From NCBI RefSeq assembly GCF_963675585.1, contig NZ_OY776414.1, positions 4,133,001 through 4,197,000 on the forward strand: a stretch of DNA of 64,000 nucleotides, given 5' to 3'. The position numbers were made by a program, and so were the translations under genes. Numbering within the stretch: position 1 is the first letter of the stretch; each line of letters begins with the position of its first letter. Positions 1 through 9,712 of the stretch are shown here, in pieces. This DNA comes from an uncultured Draconibacterium sp. Lineage in GTDB: Bacteria; Bacteroidota; Bacteroidia; Bacteroidales; Prolixibacteraceae. The notes beneath the pieces are model-generated. The model was given only the letters and a program-made list of their open reading frames with translations. It had not been told where the DNA came from and searched no databases.

Positions 1-87
1 CTTCTAAAAAATTTAAAACCTTGTCCATTGTGGAATTTATTTGAGTTATTTTTACCCTCGAAATTAATACATTTAACAAAAAGCAGG

Positions 88-756
88 GTGAAAAAGTTTG
101 CATTAATTGTGGCGGGTGGAAGTGGCAACCGAATGAACAATTCGTTACCCAAACAGTTTTTGGAAATTGGAGGGAAAACTGTGTTGATGTATACTTTCGA
201 AGCGTTTGCACAATTTAGCACCGACATTAATTTTGTTCTCGTTCTTCCCGAAAACCAGGTTGATTATTGGAAAGAGTTGTGTGTACAGCACAATTTCAGA
301 TACAACTACGAGCTTGCTTTTGGTGGCGCAAACCGCTTTCAGTCGGTGAAAAACGGCCTCGATAAGATTCACGGAGAAGGAATTGTATTTATCCATGATG
401 GTGTTCGTCCGCTGGTTTCAGCACAAACTTTAAACAACTGTTTATCTGGTGCCACAAAACACGGAAACGCGCTTCCTGTAATTTCGCCTTCCGAGTCGGT
501 GCGATACGCGGCAGATGGAAAAAACAATGCGCTTGACCGATCGAACTATTTCCTGGTACAAACACCACAAACTTTTAAGATAAGCGAAATTAAAAACGCG
601 TACCATTCAGCACCAAACGAAAACTTCACCGATGATGCTTCTGTATTGGAAAATACAGGTAAAGAGATTCATTTAGTTGAAGGAAACCGTGAAAATATAA
701 AGATTACCTGGCCCCAGGATATAATCGTCGCAAAATCATTTCTTCTTCCACAATAA
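88..756 (+). CDS. ispD: 2-C-methyl-D-erythritol 4-phosphate cytidylyltransferase (IspD)
   Basis: Third enzyme of the MEP isoprenoid pathway; transfers CMP from CTP to methylerythritol phosphate in the cytoplasm. The N-terminus has the nucleotidyltransferase signature AGGSGNRM (residues 9-16) followed by PKQF, and the mid-protein HDGVRPLVS motif is present. The frame is open back to an ATG at 28, but those 20 extra residues look nothing like the family; the GTG at 88 puts the start directly before KKFALIVAGG, giving 222 residues, close to the usual 220-236. The start is therefore inferred from the family. The end is certain. IspG of the same pathway lies far away at 58.8-60.6 kb. Confidence 0.93.
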   Translation: MKKFALIVAGGSGNRMNNSLPKQFLEIGGKTVLMYTFEAFAQFSTDINFVLVLPENQVDYWKELCVQHNFRYNYELAFGGANRFQSVKNGLDKIHGEGIVFIHDGVRPLVSAQTLNNCLSGATKHGNALPVISPSESVRYAADGKNNALDRSNYFLVQTPQTFKISEIKNAYHSAPNENFTDDASVLENTGKEIHLVEGNRENIKITWPQDIIVAKSFLLPQ

Positions 757-918
757 AATATTCGGGTTTTATTGGTACTATTTCGCCATTTACCGATTCC
801 GGGTTTGGAAACTTTACGTGTTCTTATAGTTTCACACTTCGATTTTAAAGCGTTAAAATACTCTGAATTGTAACTATTAGTATAAAAAACAATTAATAAA
901 CTTTTAATATGTTAAAAG

Positions 919-947
919 TTTCCCAAGCACAAATTAGATTACCTTTG
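919..947 (+). promoter_or_regulatory. Bacteroidota-type promoter for the TetR/efflux operon, possibly leaderless
   Basis: The -7 element TACCTTTG (940-947) matches TAnnTTTG exactly, with a weaker TTTC (919-922) upstream as the -33 element. Transcription would begin about 5-6 bases after the -7 box, that is at the GTG start codon at 953, so the mRNA would have almost no leader. Confidence 0.55.
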
Positions 948-952
948 CAGCT

Positions 953-1585
953 GTGGAAGAAAAAAAATTAAATATTATAAAGAATGTTGGCCGGATGTTT
1001 CTCAAACTTGGGATCAGGAATGTAACAATGGATAACATTGCTGCCGAATTTGGCATTTCAAAAAAAACACTCTACCAATATTTCTCTGATAAAGAAGATC
1101 TGGTTTCACAGGTAGTCGATTATTTTCTTGAAGACCTGAAAACAGACTTGCAAAAAATTGCACTGGGTAATGCCAATGCCATTGACGAAATGTTTAAAGT
1201 GCGCGAGCATGTCGATTTTATTCTAAAAATGTACAACAGCCACATCGAACAGGATTTAGAGAAAACCTATCCGAGACTGTATAAAAAAATACACGAGACC
1301 AAACGGCAAAGAATTTTTGCCAACACCATCGACAATCTCAATAAAGGAATTGCACAGGGATTGTACCGAAGTGATGTGGAAACCTACTTTATTGCAAAAC
1401 AACAAGTAGGTCTGATATTGTACACATTAAATCCTCATTTTAAACTTTTTGAGGACTACGAAGTGCAGACACTTGCCGTGTTTGACAATATGATGAATTA
1501 CCACATGCATGCCATTTGTACCGAACAAGGATTAAACTATTATAAGAAACAATTGAACATCGTGCAGCATGAAACAAGTTTGTGA
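953..1585 (+). CDS. TetR/AcrR-family transcriptional regulator
   Basis: Predicted one-component repressor of the adjacent efflux genes. An N-terminal TetR helix-turn-helix is visible: IIKNVGRMFLKLGIRNVT, then MDNIAAEFGISKKTLYQYFSDKEDLV (about residues 26-52). The C-terminal ligand and dimer region is divergent, as usual. Starts at GTG 953; the downstream Met codons would cut into the DNA-binding domain, so GTG is preferred. It is followed at 72 bases by the TolC gene on the same strand, so the repressor and its pump are probably cotranscribed. The ligand cannot be told from the sequence. Confidence 0.9.
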   Translation: MEEKKLNIIKNVGRMFLKLGIRNVTMDNIAAEFGISKKTLYQYFSDKEDLVSQVVDYFLEDLKTDLQKIALGNANAIDEMFKVREHVDFILKMYNSHIEQDLEKTYPRLYKKIHETKRQRIFANTIDNLNKGIAQGLYRSDVETYFIAKQQVGLILYTLNPHFKLFEDYEVQTLAVFDNMMNYHMHAICTEQGLNYYKKQLNIVQHETSL

Positions 1586-1656
1586 TCGTACTACACTATT
1601 AAGTGGATTACGGGCAAGTTACCTCCGACACGAGAGAAAACAAAAATTACTACCGA

Positions 1657-2997
1657 ATGAAAATAACAATTAAACCGTATTTGTTGCTTGTGGCTCTTGT
1701 CATAAGTAGTCTGGGTACAAAAGCTCAAGACAAAACAATGTCGTTTTCGTTGTACGAGGCTACACAATTTGCCATGGAAAACTCGTACATTTTAAAAAAT
1801 ACGAATAAAGACATTACCATTGCCCAAAAGAAAGTTTGGGAAACCATTTCCACCGGACTGCCACAGGTTTCCGGATCGGCAAATTACAATATGTTTTTGA
1901 ACCTACCTGTTTCGCTGTTGCCCGGCGAATTTTTTGGTGGAGAGCCCGGAACTTATGTACCCGTTAAGTTTGGACAAGATTACAATTCAGATTTTGGATT
2001 AAGTGTTTCGCAGCAAATTTTCGATGGATCGTGGATTGTGGGTGTAAGTTCGGCTGAACTGTATGTAAACCTTGCACGACAAGCCAACGAAAAAACCGAA
2101 ATTGACATCCGCGATGCTGTTTCGCAGGCCTACTACATGGTACTTATCAGCGAAAGGTACAAGCAGGTAATGGAAGAAAATCTGGACAACACACAACGGT
2201 TGCACGATGAAACTGAAGTTTATTATAAAAATGGTTTCCGCGAACAACAGGATGTTGACCAGTTGAAAATTCTTTTAAAAACCGCTGAAAACGAAGTTAA
2301 CCGCTCACTAAGGGAATTAACAATTGCGAAAACAGTGTTAAAATACACCATGGGATACAACATGGAAATGGAAATAGAACTTACTGAAGACATTGAAATT
2401 TTTGTACTTCCTTTGGTAAACGATGAAAATACACTTTCGTTTACTTTTAACGATCACATTGATTACCAGTTGGCGAATTCGAATTTTCAGGTTTCCGAAA
2501 AACTTTTTAAACTCGAAAAATCGACCTATTTACCTCGTTTGAGTGCATTTTACAGTTATACAAAAACATCGTACAGCAACAATGCCAACTTGTTTAAAGA
2601 AGAGTGGTATCCATCGTCCTTAATTGGATTTCAGGCAACCATCCCGATCTTTAACTCGGGCGAAAGACGCTCAAAAGTACAACAGGCAAAAATAGAGCTC
2701 GAAAAAGCGGAAAACGATCTGAAACTGGCAGAGCTTACGCTTCAGAAAGATTATTTGACTGCTTCTGCCGAAATGGAAACAGCCATCGATAAGTTTAAAA
2801 ACGACCAGGAAAGCCGCGATTTGGCGCGCAGCATACTTGATAAAACACATGTAAAATTTAACAACGGGATGGTTAGCAGTGCTGAACTCTCGCAACAAGA
2901 AACACAATACATAAACTCATTTCAGGCTTTGGTAACATCAACCATGCAACTGCTGCAAGCCGATTTAAAACTAAAAAAAGCAGCAGGAGCTTTATAA
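1657..2997 (+). CDS. TolC-family outer membrane efflux protein
   Basis: Outer membrane channel of the tripartite RND efflux system encoded with the next two genes. The frame opens at GTG 1603, but the ATG at 1657 begins a clear signal peptide (MKITIKPYLLLVALVISSLGTKAQ), so 1657 is preferred (446 residues). The long coiled-coil regions with repeated AEN/LAR/KAEND segments and the C-terminal QAKIELEKAENDLKLAEL helix are typical of TolC/OEP proteins. The order regulator, OEP, adaptor, pump is the usual Bacteroidota arrangement. Confidence 0.92.
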   Translation: MKITIKPYLLLVALVISSLGTKAQDKTMSFSLYEATQFAMENSYILKNTNKDITIAQKKVWETISTGLPQVSGSANYNMFLNLPVSLLPGEFFGGEPGTYVPVKFGQDYNSDFGLSVSQQIFDGSWIVGVSSAELYVNLARQANEKTEIDIRDAVSQAYYMVLISERYKQVMEENLDNTQRLHDETEVYYKNGFREQQDVDQLKILLKTAENEVNRSLRELTIAKTVLKYTMGYNMEMEIELTEDIEIFVLPLVNDENTLSFTFNDHIDYQLANSNFQVSEKLFKLEKSTYLPRLSAFYSYTKTSYSNNANLFKEEWYPSSLIGFQATIPIFNSGERRSKVQQAKIELEKAENDLKLAELTLQKDYLTASAEMETAIDKFKNDQESRDLARSILDKTHVKFNNGMVSSAELSQQETQYINSFQALVTSTMQLLQADLKLKKAAGAL

Positions 2998-3022
2998 TTC
3001 AAAACAATTAAGCAATAGAACA

Positions 3023-4144
3023 ATGAAAAATATTTTGATCATAGTAATAAGTGCAGTTCTTCTGTCGGCATGTGCCAGCACCCCAGTCAACGATGAAGCT
3101 GCAAAACGAAAACAACTTCAGCAATACAAACAAGATCTTCATGCTTTGGAGCAACAAATAAGTGCGCTGGAAAAAGAGCTGAACTCGGCTGAAAAAGAAG
3201 AAGTTATTAAGATTAGAGCTACGGAATTAACCCAACAAAAATTCGAGAACTTTATTGAAGTTACCGGTAAAGTTGAAGCCGAACTGGATGTAAATGTAAG
3301 TCCCGAGTCGGCCGGTGTTATTAAGGAGATTTATGTAACTGAAGGCGAATGGGTAAACAAAGGCGATTTAATTGCACGCTTAAATACCGAATTGCTGGAA
3401 AGCTCGATTGAAGAGATTGAGGTTCAATTGGATTTGGCCAAAACGAATTTCGAACGTCAGAAAAATTTATGGGACCAGAACATTGGCTCCGAAATGCAAT
3501 ACCTTCAGGCAAAAAACAACAAAGAGAGCCTTGAAAAACGGATCAATAGTTTGAATGCACAGATTTCCATGTCTGAAGTTCGTTCGCCGGTAAGCGGTGT
3601 TATTGATGACATTTTCCAAAAGAAAGGTCACATTGGGAGCCCACAAGTGCCTCTGGCCAAAGTTATCAATATCAATAAAATAAAAATTTACGGCGATGTT
3701 TCTGAAAGCTACATTACCAAAATACACAAAGGCGACAAGGTAAATGTAAGATTTCCGGCTTTAGACGAAAGCGTTGAAGCCAGTATCGATCAGATTGCAA
3801 ATACCATTGATCCAAACAACCGCACATTCCGAATTCGTATTAATTTAAACAATCCCGACAATCAAATTAAACCCAATTTGGTTTCGATAATTAGCTTGCG
3901 CGATTATGTAAACGAGAATGCCATTGTGGTTCCTTCGCTTTATATCAAAGAAGATTTTAAAGGACATTACACTTACATTGTTGAAAAAGAAGGTGCTAAA
4001 AATGTGGCCCGAAAAGTTTATTTAACGCCCGGTGTAACCAACAACAACATTACCGAAGTGGTTGATGGGCTAACTGCCGGAATGACAATCGTATCGCAGG
4101 GATACAATCAAATTGCCGACGGTACTTTTGTTCAAATTAATTAA
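3023..4144 (+). CDS. RND efflux periplasmic adaptor lipoprotein (HlyD/MFP family)
   Basis: Periplasmic adaptor linking the inner membrane pump to the TolC channel. The lipobox LSAC places Cys at residue 17, so it should be a lipoprotein. Then come a coiled coil (QQYKQDLHALEQQISALEKEL), the first half of a lipoyl/biotinyl domain (SAGVIKEIYVTEGEWVNKGD), an alpha-helical hairpin, and the second lipoyl half (VRSPVSGVIDDIF). Beta-barrel and membrane-proximal domains complete the 373 residues. Lies 25 bases after the TolC gene and 24 before the pump, so one operon. The extra N-terminal coiled coil before the lipoyl domain is longer than in AcrA. Confidence 0.93.
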   Translation: MKNILIIVISAVLLSACASTPVNDEAAKRKQLQQYKQDLHALEQQISALEKELNSAEKEEVIKIRATELTQQKFENFIEVTGKVEAELDVNVSPESAGVIKEIYVTEGEWVNKGDLIARLNTELLESSIEEIEVQLDLAKTNFERQKNLWDQNIGSEMQYLQAKNNKESLEKRINSLNAQISMSEVRSPVSGVIDDIFQKKGHIGSPQVPLAKVININKIKIYGDVSESYITKIHKGDKVNVRFPALDESVEASIDQIANTIDPNNRTFRIRINLNNPDNQIKPNLVSIISLRDYVNENAIVVPSLYIKEDFKGHYTYIVEKEGAKNVARKVYLTPGVTNNNITEVVDGLTAGMTIVSQGYNQIADGTFVQIN

Positions 4145-4168
4145 CCCACTACTAAAAAATTCTTCACA

Positions 4169-7100
4169 ATGGAGAAAGAGAAAAATAAAAAAGCAACCGA
4201 AATAACGCGCCGATTTACGCCAACGTATTTTGCGCTGAAAAATAAAATAACAGTATACATTTTTACTGTTCTGCTTGTATTCTTTGGTCTGTTTTCGTAC
4301 GTGCAAATGCCACGCGAAGCCATGCCCGAAATTGTAGTTCCCTACATTTTTATACAAACATTGTACCCGGGAAACTCGCCGGTTGATATCGAAAACCTGG
4401 TTACACGCCCCATCGAAAAAGAACTGAAAGGGCTAAAAGGAGTTAAAAAAATATCTTCAGCTTCGTTTCAGGATGTAAGTACAATTATTGTAGAATACAC
4501 CACAAAAGTTACCATTAAACAAGCACTGCAAGACACAAAAGACCGTGTTGACAAAGCCAAATCGGAACTTCCAACCGACTTGCCAAGCGATCCGTATGTT
4601 ACTGATTTCGATTTATCGGAATTCCCGATTATGAATGTAAATATTTCGGGAGAATACAACATGCGCGACCTGAAAAAGTTTGCCGAAACCATGCAGGACG
4701 AATTTGAAGGCTACAACGAAATATCGGAAGCCAACATTCGGGGTGTGGAAGAACGCGAAATTCAAATAAATGTCGACCCATATAAATTAGATGCAGTAGG
4801 ACTTGCATTTGAAGATGTTGCATTTGCCATTCAGTTCGAAAATATAAGCATGGGAGCCGGGCAGTTTACTGCCGATCAAACGCGTCGTACCATTCGCACC
4901 GATGCCAACTTTACCAATGTTGACCAAATTTCGAACACCATTATTAAGGTGAACATGGGAAAACCTGTTTACATTCGGGATATTGCGACAGTGGTAGACG
5001 GTTATAAAGAGCAAACTTCCATTGCCCGATTAGATGATAAACCTGTTGTTACACTTTCGATCACAAAAAAATCGGGTGAAAACATTTTGGCGGCTTCGCA
5101 AAATATTTTGAATGGAATTGACCAGTTAAAAGCACGCGGACAAATACCAAATAACCTGGAAGTGATTGTAACCGACGACATGACTACCTACATTGAAGAC
5201 ACCATTTCGAACCTGGAAAACAGTATAATTCTGGGAATGATTCTGGTAACCTTTGTACTCTTCCTGTTTTTGGGATTCCGCAATGCACTTTTCGCAGGTC
5301 TGGCCATTCCCTTATCCATGTTCCTGTCGTTTATTATTCTTCAGCAACGGGGAATAACACTTAACTCGATGGTACTTTACGGGCTGATTCTGGCCCTCGG
5401 AATGTTGGTGGATAATGCCATTGTGGTGGTTGAAAACGTATACCGACTATACAGCGAAGGAGTACCTTTACTAAGGGCAACAAAACGTGGTGTTAGCGAA
5501 ATTGCCTTTCCTATTATTTCATCAACATTAACCACTCTGGCCGCATTTTTCCCCTTGTTGGCCTGGGAAGGAATGGTAGGTGAGTTTATGAAAATTCTTC
5601 CGCAAACACTGATCGTTGTTTTAGCCTCATCGCTATTTGTGGCCTTAATTTTAAGTCCGGCATTTATTGCCACGTACATGAAAATTGAAGACATTACTCA
5701 AAAGGCTAACATTAAAAAAACACTTCGGAATGCAGGTATTATTACCATCATAGCCGTGCTGTTTTATATGGCAAAGGTTTACCTTATCGGAAATTTACTG
5801 GCTACAGTAGCTTTAATTATGGCACTTAACCTATTTGTATTAAGACCTGTGGCCCGATGGTTTCAAACAAAATTTTTGGTGTGGCTCGAATACTTTTATA
5901 CTCGTCAGTTACGGCATGCTTTAACCGGACCATGGCCGTATATTTATTTCGGAGGAACAATATCATTACTTATTTTCTCGATGTGGTTTTACTTTGCAGT
6001 AAGCCAGCCCAAAGTGGTGTTTTTCCCCGAAACCGATCCAACAACCGTGTTTGTAACCATGGAATTGCCTTTGGGAACGTCCATCGAAAAAACAGATGAA
6101 GTATCGCGTCAGGTAGAAGACATTATTAAAAGTACCATTAAACCGGTAAATCACATTGTAAAATCGGTTACCACAAACGTAGGAGTTGGAAAGGGTGGAA
6201 TGTTTGAAAACGATGCAAGTCCGAATAAATCGTTAACATCCATTTCGTTTGTTGAATACAAACTACGCGAAGGTATAAACACAAGTTTGGTAATGCAGGA
6301 CATTGCCAAAAATCTGGATGGATTTGTTGGTGCAAAAATTTACGTAGAAAAAGATGACCAGGGACCACCAACCGGCGCACCGGTAAACATCGATGTGACG
6401 GGTGACGAATTCGACCAGCTGATTACGATCACCGATGATTTTTTACGATTGATTGAAGAAGACAATATTCCCGGAGTTGATGAATTAAAATTAAACATCA
6501 ATACCAATCAGCCCGAAATGCTGATCCAGGTTAACCGCGAACAGGCACGTTTGCTCGAACTTTCAACCCAGCAGGTTGCCATGGCCTTTAGGAATGCCAT
6601 TTATGGTTACGAAGCCAGTAAATTTAAAGACGGAGAAGACGAATACGACATTTTTGTTCGCCTTGAAGAAAAATACAGAAATGATGTTTCAACTCTTATG
6701 AACCAAAAAATTCCGGTGAATGACTATAAAGTTCCAATTTCGTCGGTTGCCAGTTTTAAATATGGAACTTCGTACGATAAAATCAGCCGGATTGACAACA
6801 AGCGTGTTATTACCATTTCTTCGGAAATTGTTGATGGATATAATGCAAACGAGGTAAACGCACGAATCGAACAGATTCTGAGTGATTACAACATGCCTAA
6901 CGGCTACAATTACGAGTTTACCGGAGAACAACAGGAACAAGCTGAAAGTATGGAGTTTTTGGTGTTTGCCTTATTAATTGCAGTTGCGATGATCATGATT
7001 ATTATGGTAACACAGTTTAACTCGTTTATTCGCCCTGCAATTATTATCGGAACCGTAATTTTCAGTACCATTGGAGTTTTCCTTGGTCTTGGAATTTTCC

Positions 7101-7609
7101 ATATGGAATTTGTAGTAATTATGACCGGAATTGGGATTATTTCGCTGGCCGGAATTGTGGTGAATAACGGAATTGTACTGATCGATTACATCGACCTTAC
7201 GCGAAAAAGAAAACGCGAGGAACTGGGATATCCTGAAGGGGCATTTTTACCTCGTAATGTACAAATTGATGCATTGGTTGAAGCCGGAAAAACACGTTTA
7301 CGTCCGGTACTTTTAACAGCTATCACAACGGTTCTTGGTTTGCTTCCTCTGGCTATTGGATTAAACTTCAACTTTTTAACACTGTACACCAGTTTCGATC
7401 CACAGATTTCAATTGGTGGAGAAAGTGTTGCGTTTTGGGGGCCAATGTCGTGGACAGTAATTTTCGGATTAACTTTTGCCACATTTCTAACCCTGTTGAT
7501 TTCGCCGGTAATGTATTTGCTTACCATTCAAATCAACTACAGCATTAAAAAATGGACAGGTAAATTACCAAAAGACAAATTAGAAATAAAGCCTGAAGTT
7601 TCGGAATAG
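4169..7609 (+). CDS. RND-family efflux transporter permease (AcrB/HAE1-like)
   Basis: Proton-driven inner membrane pump of the tripartite system. At 1146 residues it is slightly longer than AcrB. The pattern of two halves, each with a TM1, a large periplasmic porter/docking loop and a TM cluster, is seen. TM4 carries GMLVDNAIVVVEN, with D415 at the place of AcrB D407 and N416 instead of D408, a variant found in many Bacteroidota and metal/hydrophobe RND pumps. The second half has GIGIISLAGIVVNNGIVLIDY. The mid-protein region (about 515-580) has extra hydrophobic segments between the halves. The substrate is unknown. A strong hairpin terminator follows. Confidence 0.94.
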   Translation: MEKEKNKKATEITRRFTPTYFALKNKITVYIFTVLLVFFGLFSYVQMPREAMPEIVVPYIFIQTLYPGNSPVDIENLVTRPIEKELKGLKGVKKISSASFQDVSTIIVEYTTKVTIKQALQDTKDRVDKAKSELPTDLPSDPYVTDFDLSEFPIMNVNISGEYNMRDLKKFAETMQDEFEGYNEISEANIRGVEEREIQINVDPYKLDAVGLAFEDVAFAIQFENISMGAGQFTADQTRRTIRTDANFTNVDQISNTIIKVNMGKPVYIRDIATVVDGYKEQTSIARLDDKPVVTLSITKKSGENILAASQNILNGIDQLKARGQIPNNLEVIVTDDMTTYIEDTISNLENSIILGMILVTFVLFLFLGFRNALFAGLAIPLSMFLSFIILQQRGITLNSMVLYGLILALGMLVDNAIVVVENVYRLYSEGVPLLRATKRGVSEIAFPIISSTLTTLAAFFPLLAWEGMVGEFMKILPQTLIVVLASSLFVALILSPAFIATYMKIEDITQKANIKKTLRNAGIITIIAVLFYMAKVYLIGNLLATVALIMALNLFVLRPVARWFQTKFLVWLEYFYTRQLRHALTGPWPYIYFGGTISLLIFSMWFYFAVSQPKVVFFPETDPTTVFVTMELPLGTSIEKTDEVSRQVEDIIKSTIKPVNHIVKSVTTNVGVGKGGMFENDASPNKSLTSISFVEYKLREGINTSLVMQDIAKNLDGFVGAKIYVEKDDQGPPTGAPVNIDVTGDEFDQLITITDDFLRLIEEDNIPGVDELKLNINTNQPEMLIQVNREQARLLELSTQQVAMAFRNAIYGYEASKFKDGEDEYDIFVRLEEKYRNDVSTLMNQKIPVNDYKVPISSVASFKYGTSYDKISRIDNKRVITISSEIVDGYNANEVNARIEQILSDYNMPNGYNYEFTGEQQEQAESMEFLVFALLIAVAMIMIIMVTQFNSFIRPAIIIGTVIFSTIGVFLGLGIFHMEFVVIMTGIGIISLAGIVVNNGIVLIDYIDLTRKRKREELGYPEGAFLPRNVQIDALVEAGKTRLRPVLLTAITTVLGLLPLAIGLNFNFLTLYTSFDPQISIGGESVAFWGPMSWTVIFGLTFATFLTLLISPVMYLLTIQINYSIKKWTGKLPKDKLEIKPEVSE

Positions 7610-7624
7610 AACTTTAAGCCAATA

Positions 7625-7659
7625 AAAAAACGGGCTGCAATTCTTGCAGCCCGTTTTTT
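7625..7659. terminator. Bidirectional intrinsic terminator after the RND operon
   Basis: Perfect 9-bp stem CGGGCTGCA (7631-7639) / TGCAGCCCG (7645-7653) with a 5-base loop, flanked by A-run and T-run, so it can act on both strands. It lies between the convergent RND pump and the mannose-1-phosphate guanylyltransferase genes. Confidence 0.88.
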
Positions 7660-7663
7660 GTGC

Positions 7664-7700
7664 ATAGTCATACGCTCACTTGACGTGAGCGTATGACTAT
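7664..7700. repeat. Long perfect hairpin, member 1 of a three-copy covarying family
   Basis: Arms ATAGTCATACGCTCAC (7664-7679) and GTGAGCGTATGACTAT (7685-7700) are perfectly complementary over 16 bp, with loop TTGAC. It lies just after a separate normal terminator in a convergent intergenic region, so it is not needed as the terminator. Two relatives are at 54021-54051 and 55814-55848. Confidence 0.85.
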
Positions 7701-7711
7701 AAACTTATAAA

Positions 7712-8800
7712 CTACACCAACGAATCGCCTTTTTTAATCCGAACGTCGGTTACAAATTTTTTGATTTGCAGCTCATCTTCACGACGACAAATCATTAATG
7801 TATCGTTCGACTCGGCTACAATATATCCGTCAAGCCCGTGAATAACCGCCACTTTCTCGTTCGAAATATTTACAATACAATTTTCGGTATCATAAGTCAG
7901 AATGTTGTCGCCGCTTATTAAATTGCCGTTCTCATCCTTTTCTTTATTTTCGTACAACGATCCCCAGGTACCCAAATCGCTCCATCCAAAATCGGCAGTT
8001 AAAACGTAAACGTTTGTCGCTTTTTCCATAATACCATAGTCGATTGAAATCGACGGACATTCTGAATATGTTTTTTTTATAAAAGGAACCTCGTTACCGG
8101 TATTCAGCAGTTTTCTACCATTTTCAAATTTTAAAGCAATCTCAGTTAAATGCTGCTGAAATGCCTCGAGCATGGTTTGCAACGAAGAAATAAAAATTCC
8201 CGAGTTCCAGTAAAACTCCCCACTGTCAACAAAAATTGAAGCCATTTCTTCGTTCGGCTTTTCGGTAAATGTTTTCACCTTGTATAAATTGTCAAGCTCC
8301 TTGAATTTTCGGGGCTTTTTTACCTGTATATATCCGTAACCGGTTTCGGGCCGGTTGGGTTTAATCCCCAGTGTTAACAAAGCCTCCTTTTCCGAAACAA
8401 AATCAAGCCCGTTTTCAAGTTGATGAATAAACTCATCTTCTTTCAGAATTAAATGGTCTGATGGAGTTACAATCAGGTTGGCATCTTCGGTTTTCGACCG
8501 TATTTTATTTGCTGCATAAGCCAGGCATGGTGCCGTATTGCGGCGAAGCGGTTCAAGTAAAATCTGTTCTTCTTTTAGCTCGGGTAGCTGTTCTTTTATC
8601 AGGTCGAGGTAGTTTACACTGGTAACTACCAGAAAGTTTTCGGGAGGTATTATTTTAGCAAATCGATCGTAAGTTTGTTGTAGAAAAGTTCTTCCGGTTC
8701 CTAAAATATCTAAAAATTGCTTTGGTCTTACGGTGCGGCTGAGGGGCCAAAAGCGGCTTCCAACTCCTCCGGCCATAATCACACAAAAATTGTTATTCAT
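7712..8800 (-). CDS. Mannose-1-phosphate guanylyltransferase
   Basis: Makes GDP-mannose from GTP and mannose 1-phosphate for surface glycans. The N-terminal nucleotidyltransferase motif AGGVGSRFWPLSR (residues 10-22) and PKQF are present, then FTEKP, YWNSGIF, and the late FGWSDLGTW typical of ManC-type enzymes. No phosphomannose isomerase domain is present at the C-terminus; 362 residues is normal for the single-domain form. The frame extends upstream to 8866, but the ATG at 8800 (MNNNFCVIMAGG) fits the family. Confidence 0.93.
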   Translation of the reverse strand: MNNNFCVIMAGGVGSRFWPLSRTVRPKQFLDILGTGRTFLQQTYDRFAKIIPPENFLVVTSVNYLDLIKEQLPELKEEQILLEPLRRNTAPCLAYAANKIRSKTEDANLIVTPSDHLILKEDEFIHQLENGLDFVSEKEALLTLGIKPNRPETGYGYIQVKKPRKFKELDNLYKVKTFTEKPNEEMASIFVDSGEFYWNSGIFISSLQTMLEAFQQHLTEIALKFENGRKLLNTGNEVPFIKKTYSECPSISIDYGIMEKATNVYVLTADFGWSDLGTWGSLYENKEKDENGNLISGDNILTYDTENCIVNISNEKVAVIHGLDGYIVAESNDTLMICRREDELQIKKFVTDVRIKKGDSLV

Positions 8801-8909
8801 TTGATTATCTTTTATTTCGGGCGCAAAAATATCTAAATTAAAAAAGAATCTATAGAAAATACGCAATTATTTAGTTTATGTTGCCCATGCCATTCAATTT
8901 CGCAAAAAT

Positions 8910-8939
8910 TTTGTTTAAGGTTTTTAAGTTGTAATTTTA
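8910..8939 (+). promoter_or_regulatory. Promoter for the mlaE-mlaF pair
   Basis: TTTG at 8910-8913, an 18-base spacer, and TAATTTTA (8932-8939), one mismatch from TAnnTTTG. The ATG of the permease gene is 33 bases downstream. Confidence 0.6.
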
Positions 8940-8971
8940 GCGCTACAACAAAAGCATCAGAACAAACAGAA

Positions 8972-9712
8972 ATGGGGTATTTCTTTCATATAGGACGTTA
9001 CTTTAGTATGCTGAGAAAGGTATTTTCTCGTCCTGAAAAACACAAAATGTATATCCGGCAATTGTTTCATGAAATTGACACACTTGGAGTAAATTCGGTA
9101 TGGATTGTGGTGATCATTTCGATTTTTATTGGCGGAATTATGACCATTCAGTTTGCTTATTCCATGTCGAATCCGATTTATCCACGCGACCTGATTGGAT
9201 TCGGAACACGCGATACTTTAATTCTGGAATTCTCTTCCACAATGCTGGCACTGATTATGGCCGGAAAAATGGGTTCAAACATCACCTCCGAAATTGGAAC
9301 CATGCGGGTTACCGAACAAATCGACTCGCTTGAAATTATGGGTGTTAATTCGGCCAGTTACCTAATATTACCCAAAATTGTAGCCGTTGTTCTCATCTTC
9401 CCTTTCCTGTTTATAATGAGTGTGTTTTTCGGAATTCTTGGCGGACTTTTTACCGGCCCGCTTGCAGGAGTGGTTACAGTTCCTGAATTTATACAAGGTT
9501 TAAAATTTGCATTTGTTCCGTATTACATCACTTTTTCCATCATAAAATCGTTTGTATTCGGTTTTTTAGTAGCATCCGTTCCGGCATATTACGGTTACTA
9601 TGTGCAGGGTGGAGCGCTCGAAGTTGGAAAAGCAAGTACCAAAGCTGTGGTTAACACCAATATTCTGGTGCTGTTTTTCGATTTAATATTAACTCGTTTG
9701 TTGTTAACATGA
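8972..9712 (+). CDS. mlaE: MlaE-family ABC transporter permease
   Basis: Inner membrane permease of an MCE-type phospholipid transporter that maintains outer membrane lipid asymmetry. 246 residues with about five membrane segments; the family motif around EFSSTMLALIMAGKMGSNITSEIGTMRVTEQIDSLEIMG (about residues 86-125) is very clear. Its stop overlaps the next gene's start as ATGA (9709-9712), so the two are translationally coupled. No MlaD (MCE) gene follows in this window. Confidence 0.92.
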   Translation: MGYFFHIGRYFSMLRKVFSRPEKHKMYIRQLFHEIDTLGVNSVWIVVIISIFIGGIMTIQFAYSMSNPIYPRDLIGFGTRDTLILEFSSTMLALIMAGKMGSNITSEIGTMRVTEQIDSLEIMGVNSASYLILPKIVAVVLIFPFLFIMSVFFGILGGLFTGPLAGVVTVPEFIQGLKFAFVPYYITFSIIKSFVFGFLVASVPAYYGYYVQGGALEVGKASTKAVVNTNILVLFFDLILTRLLLT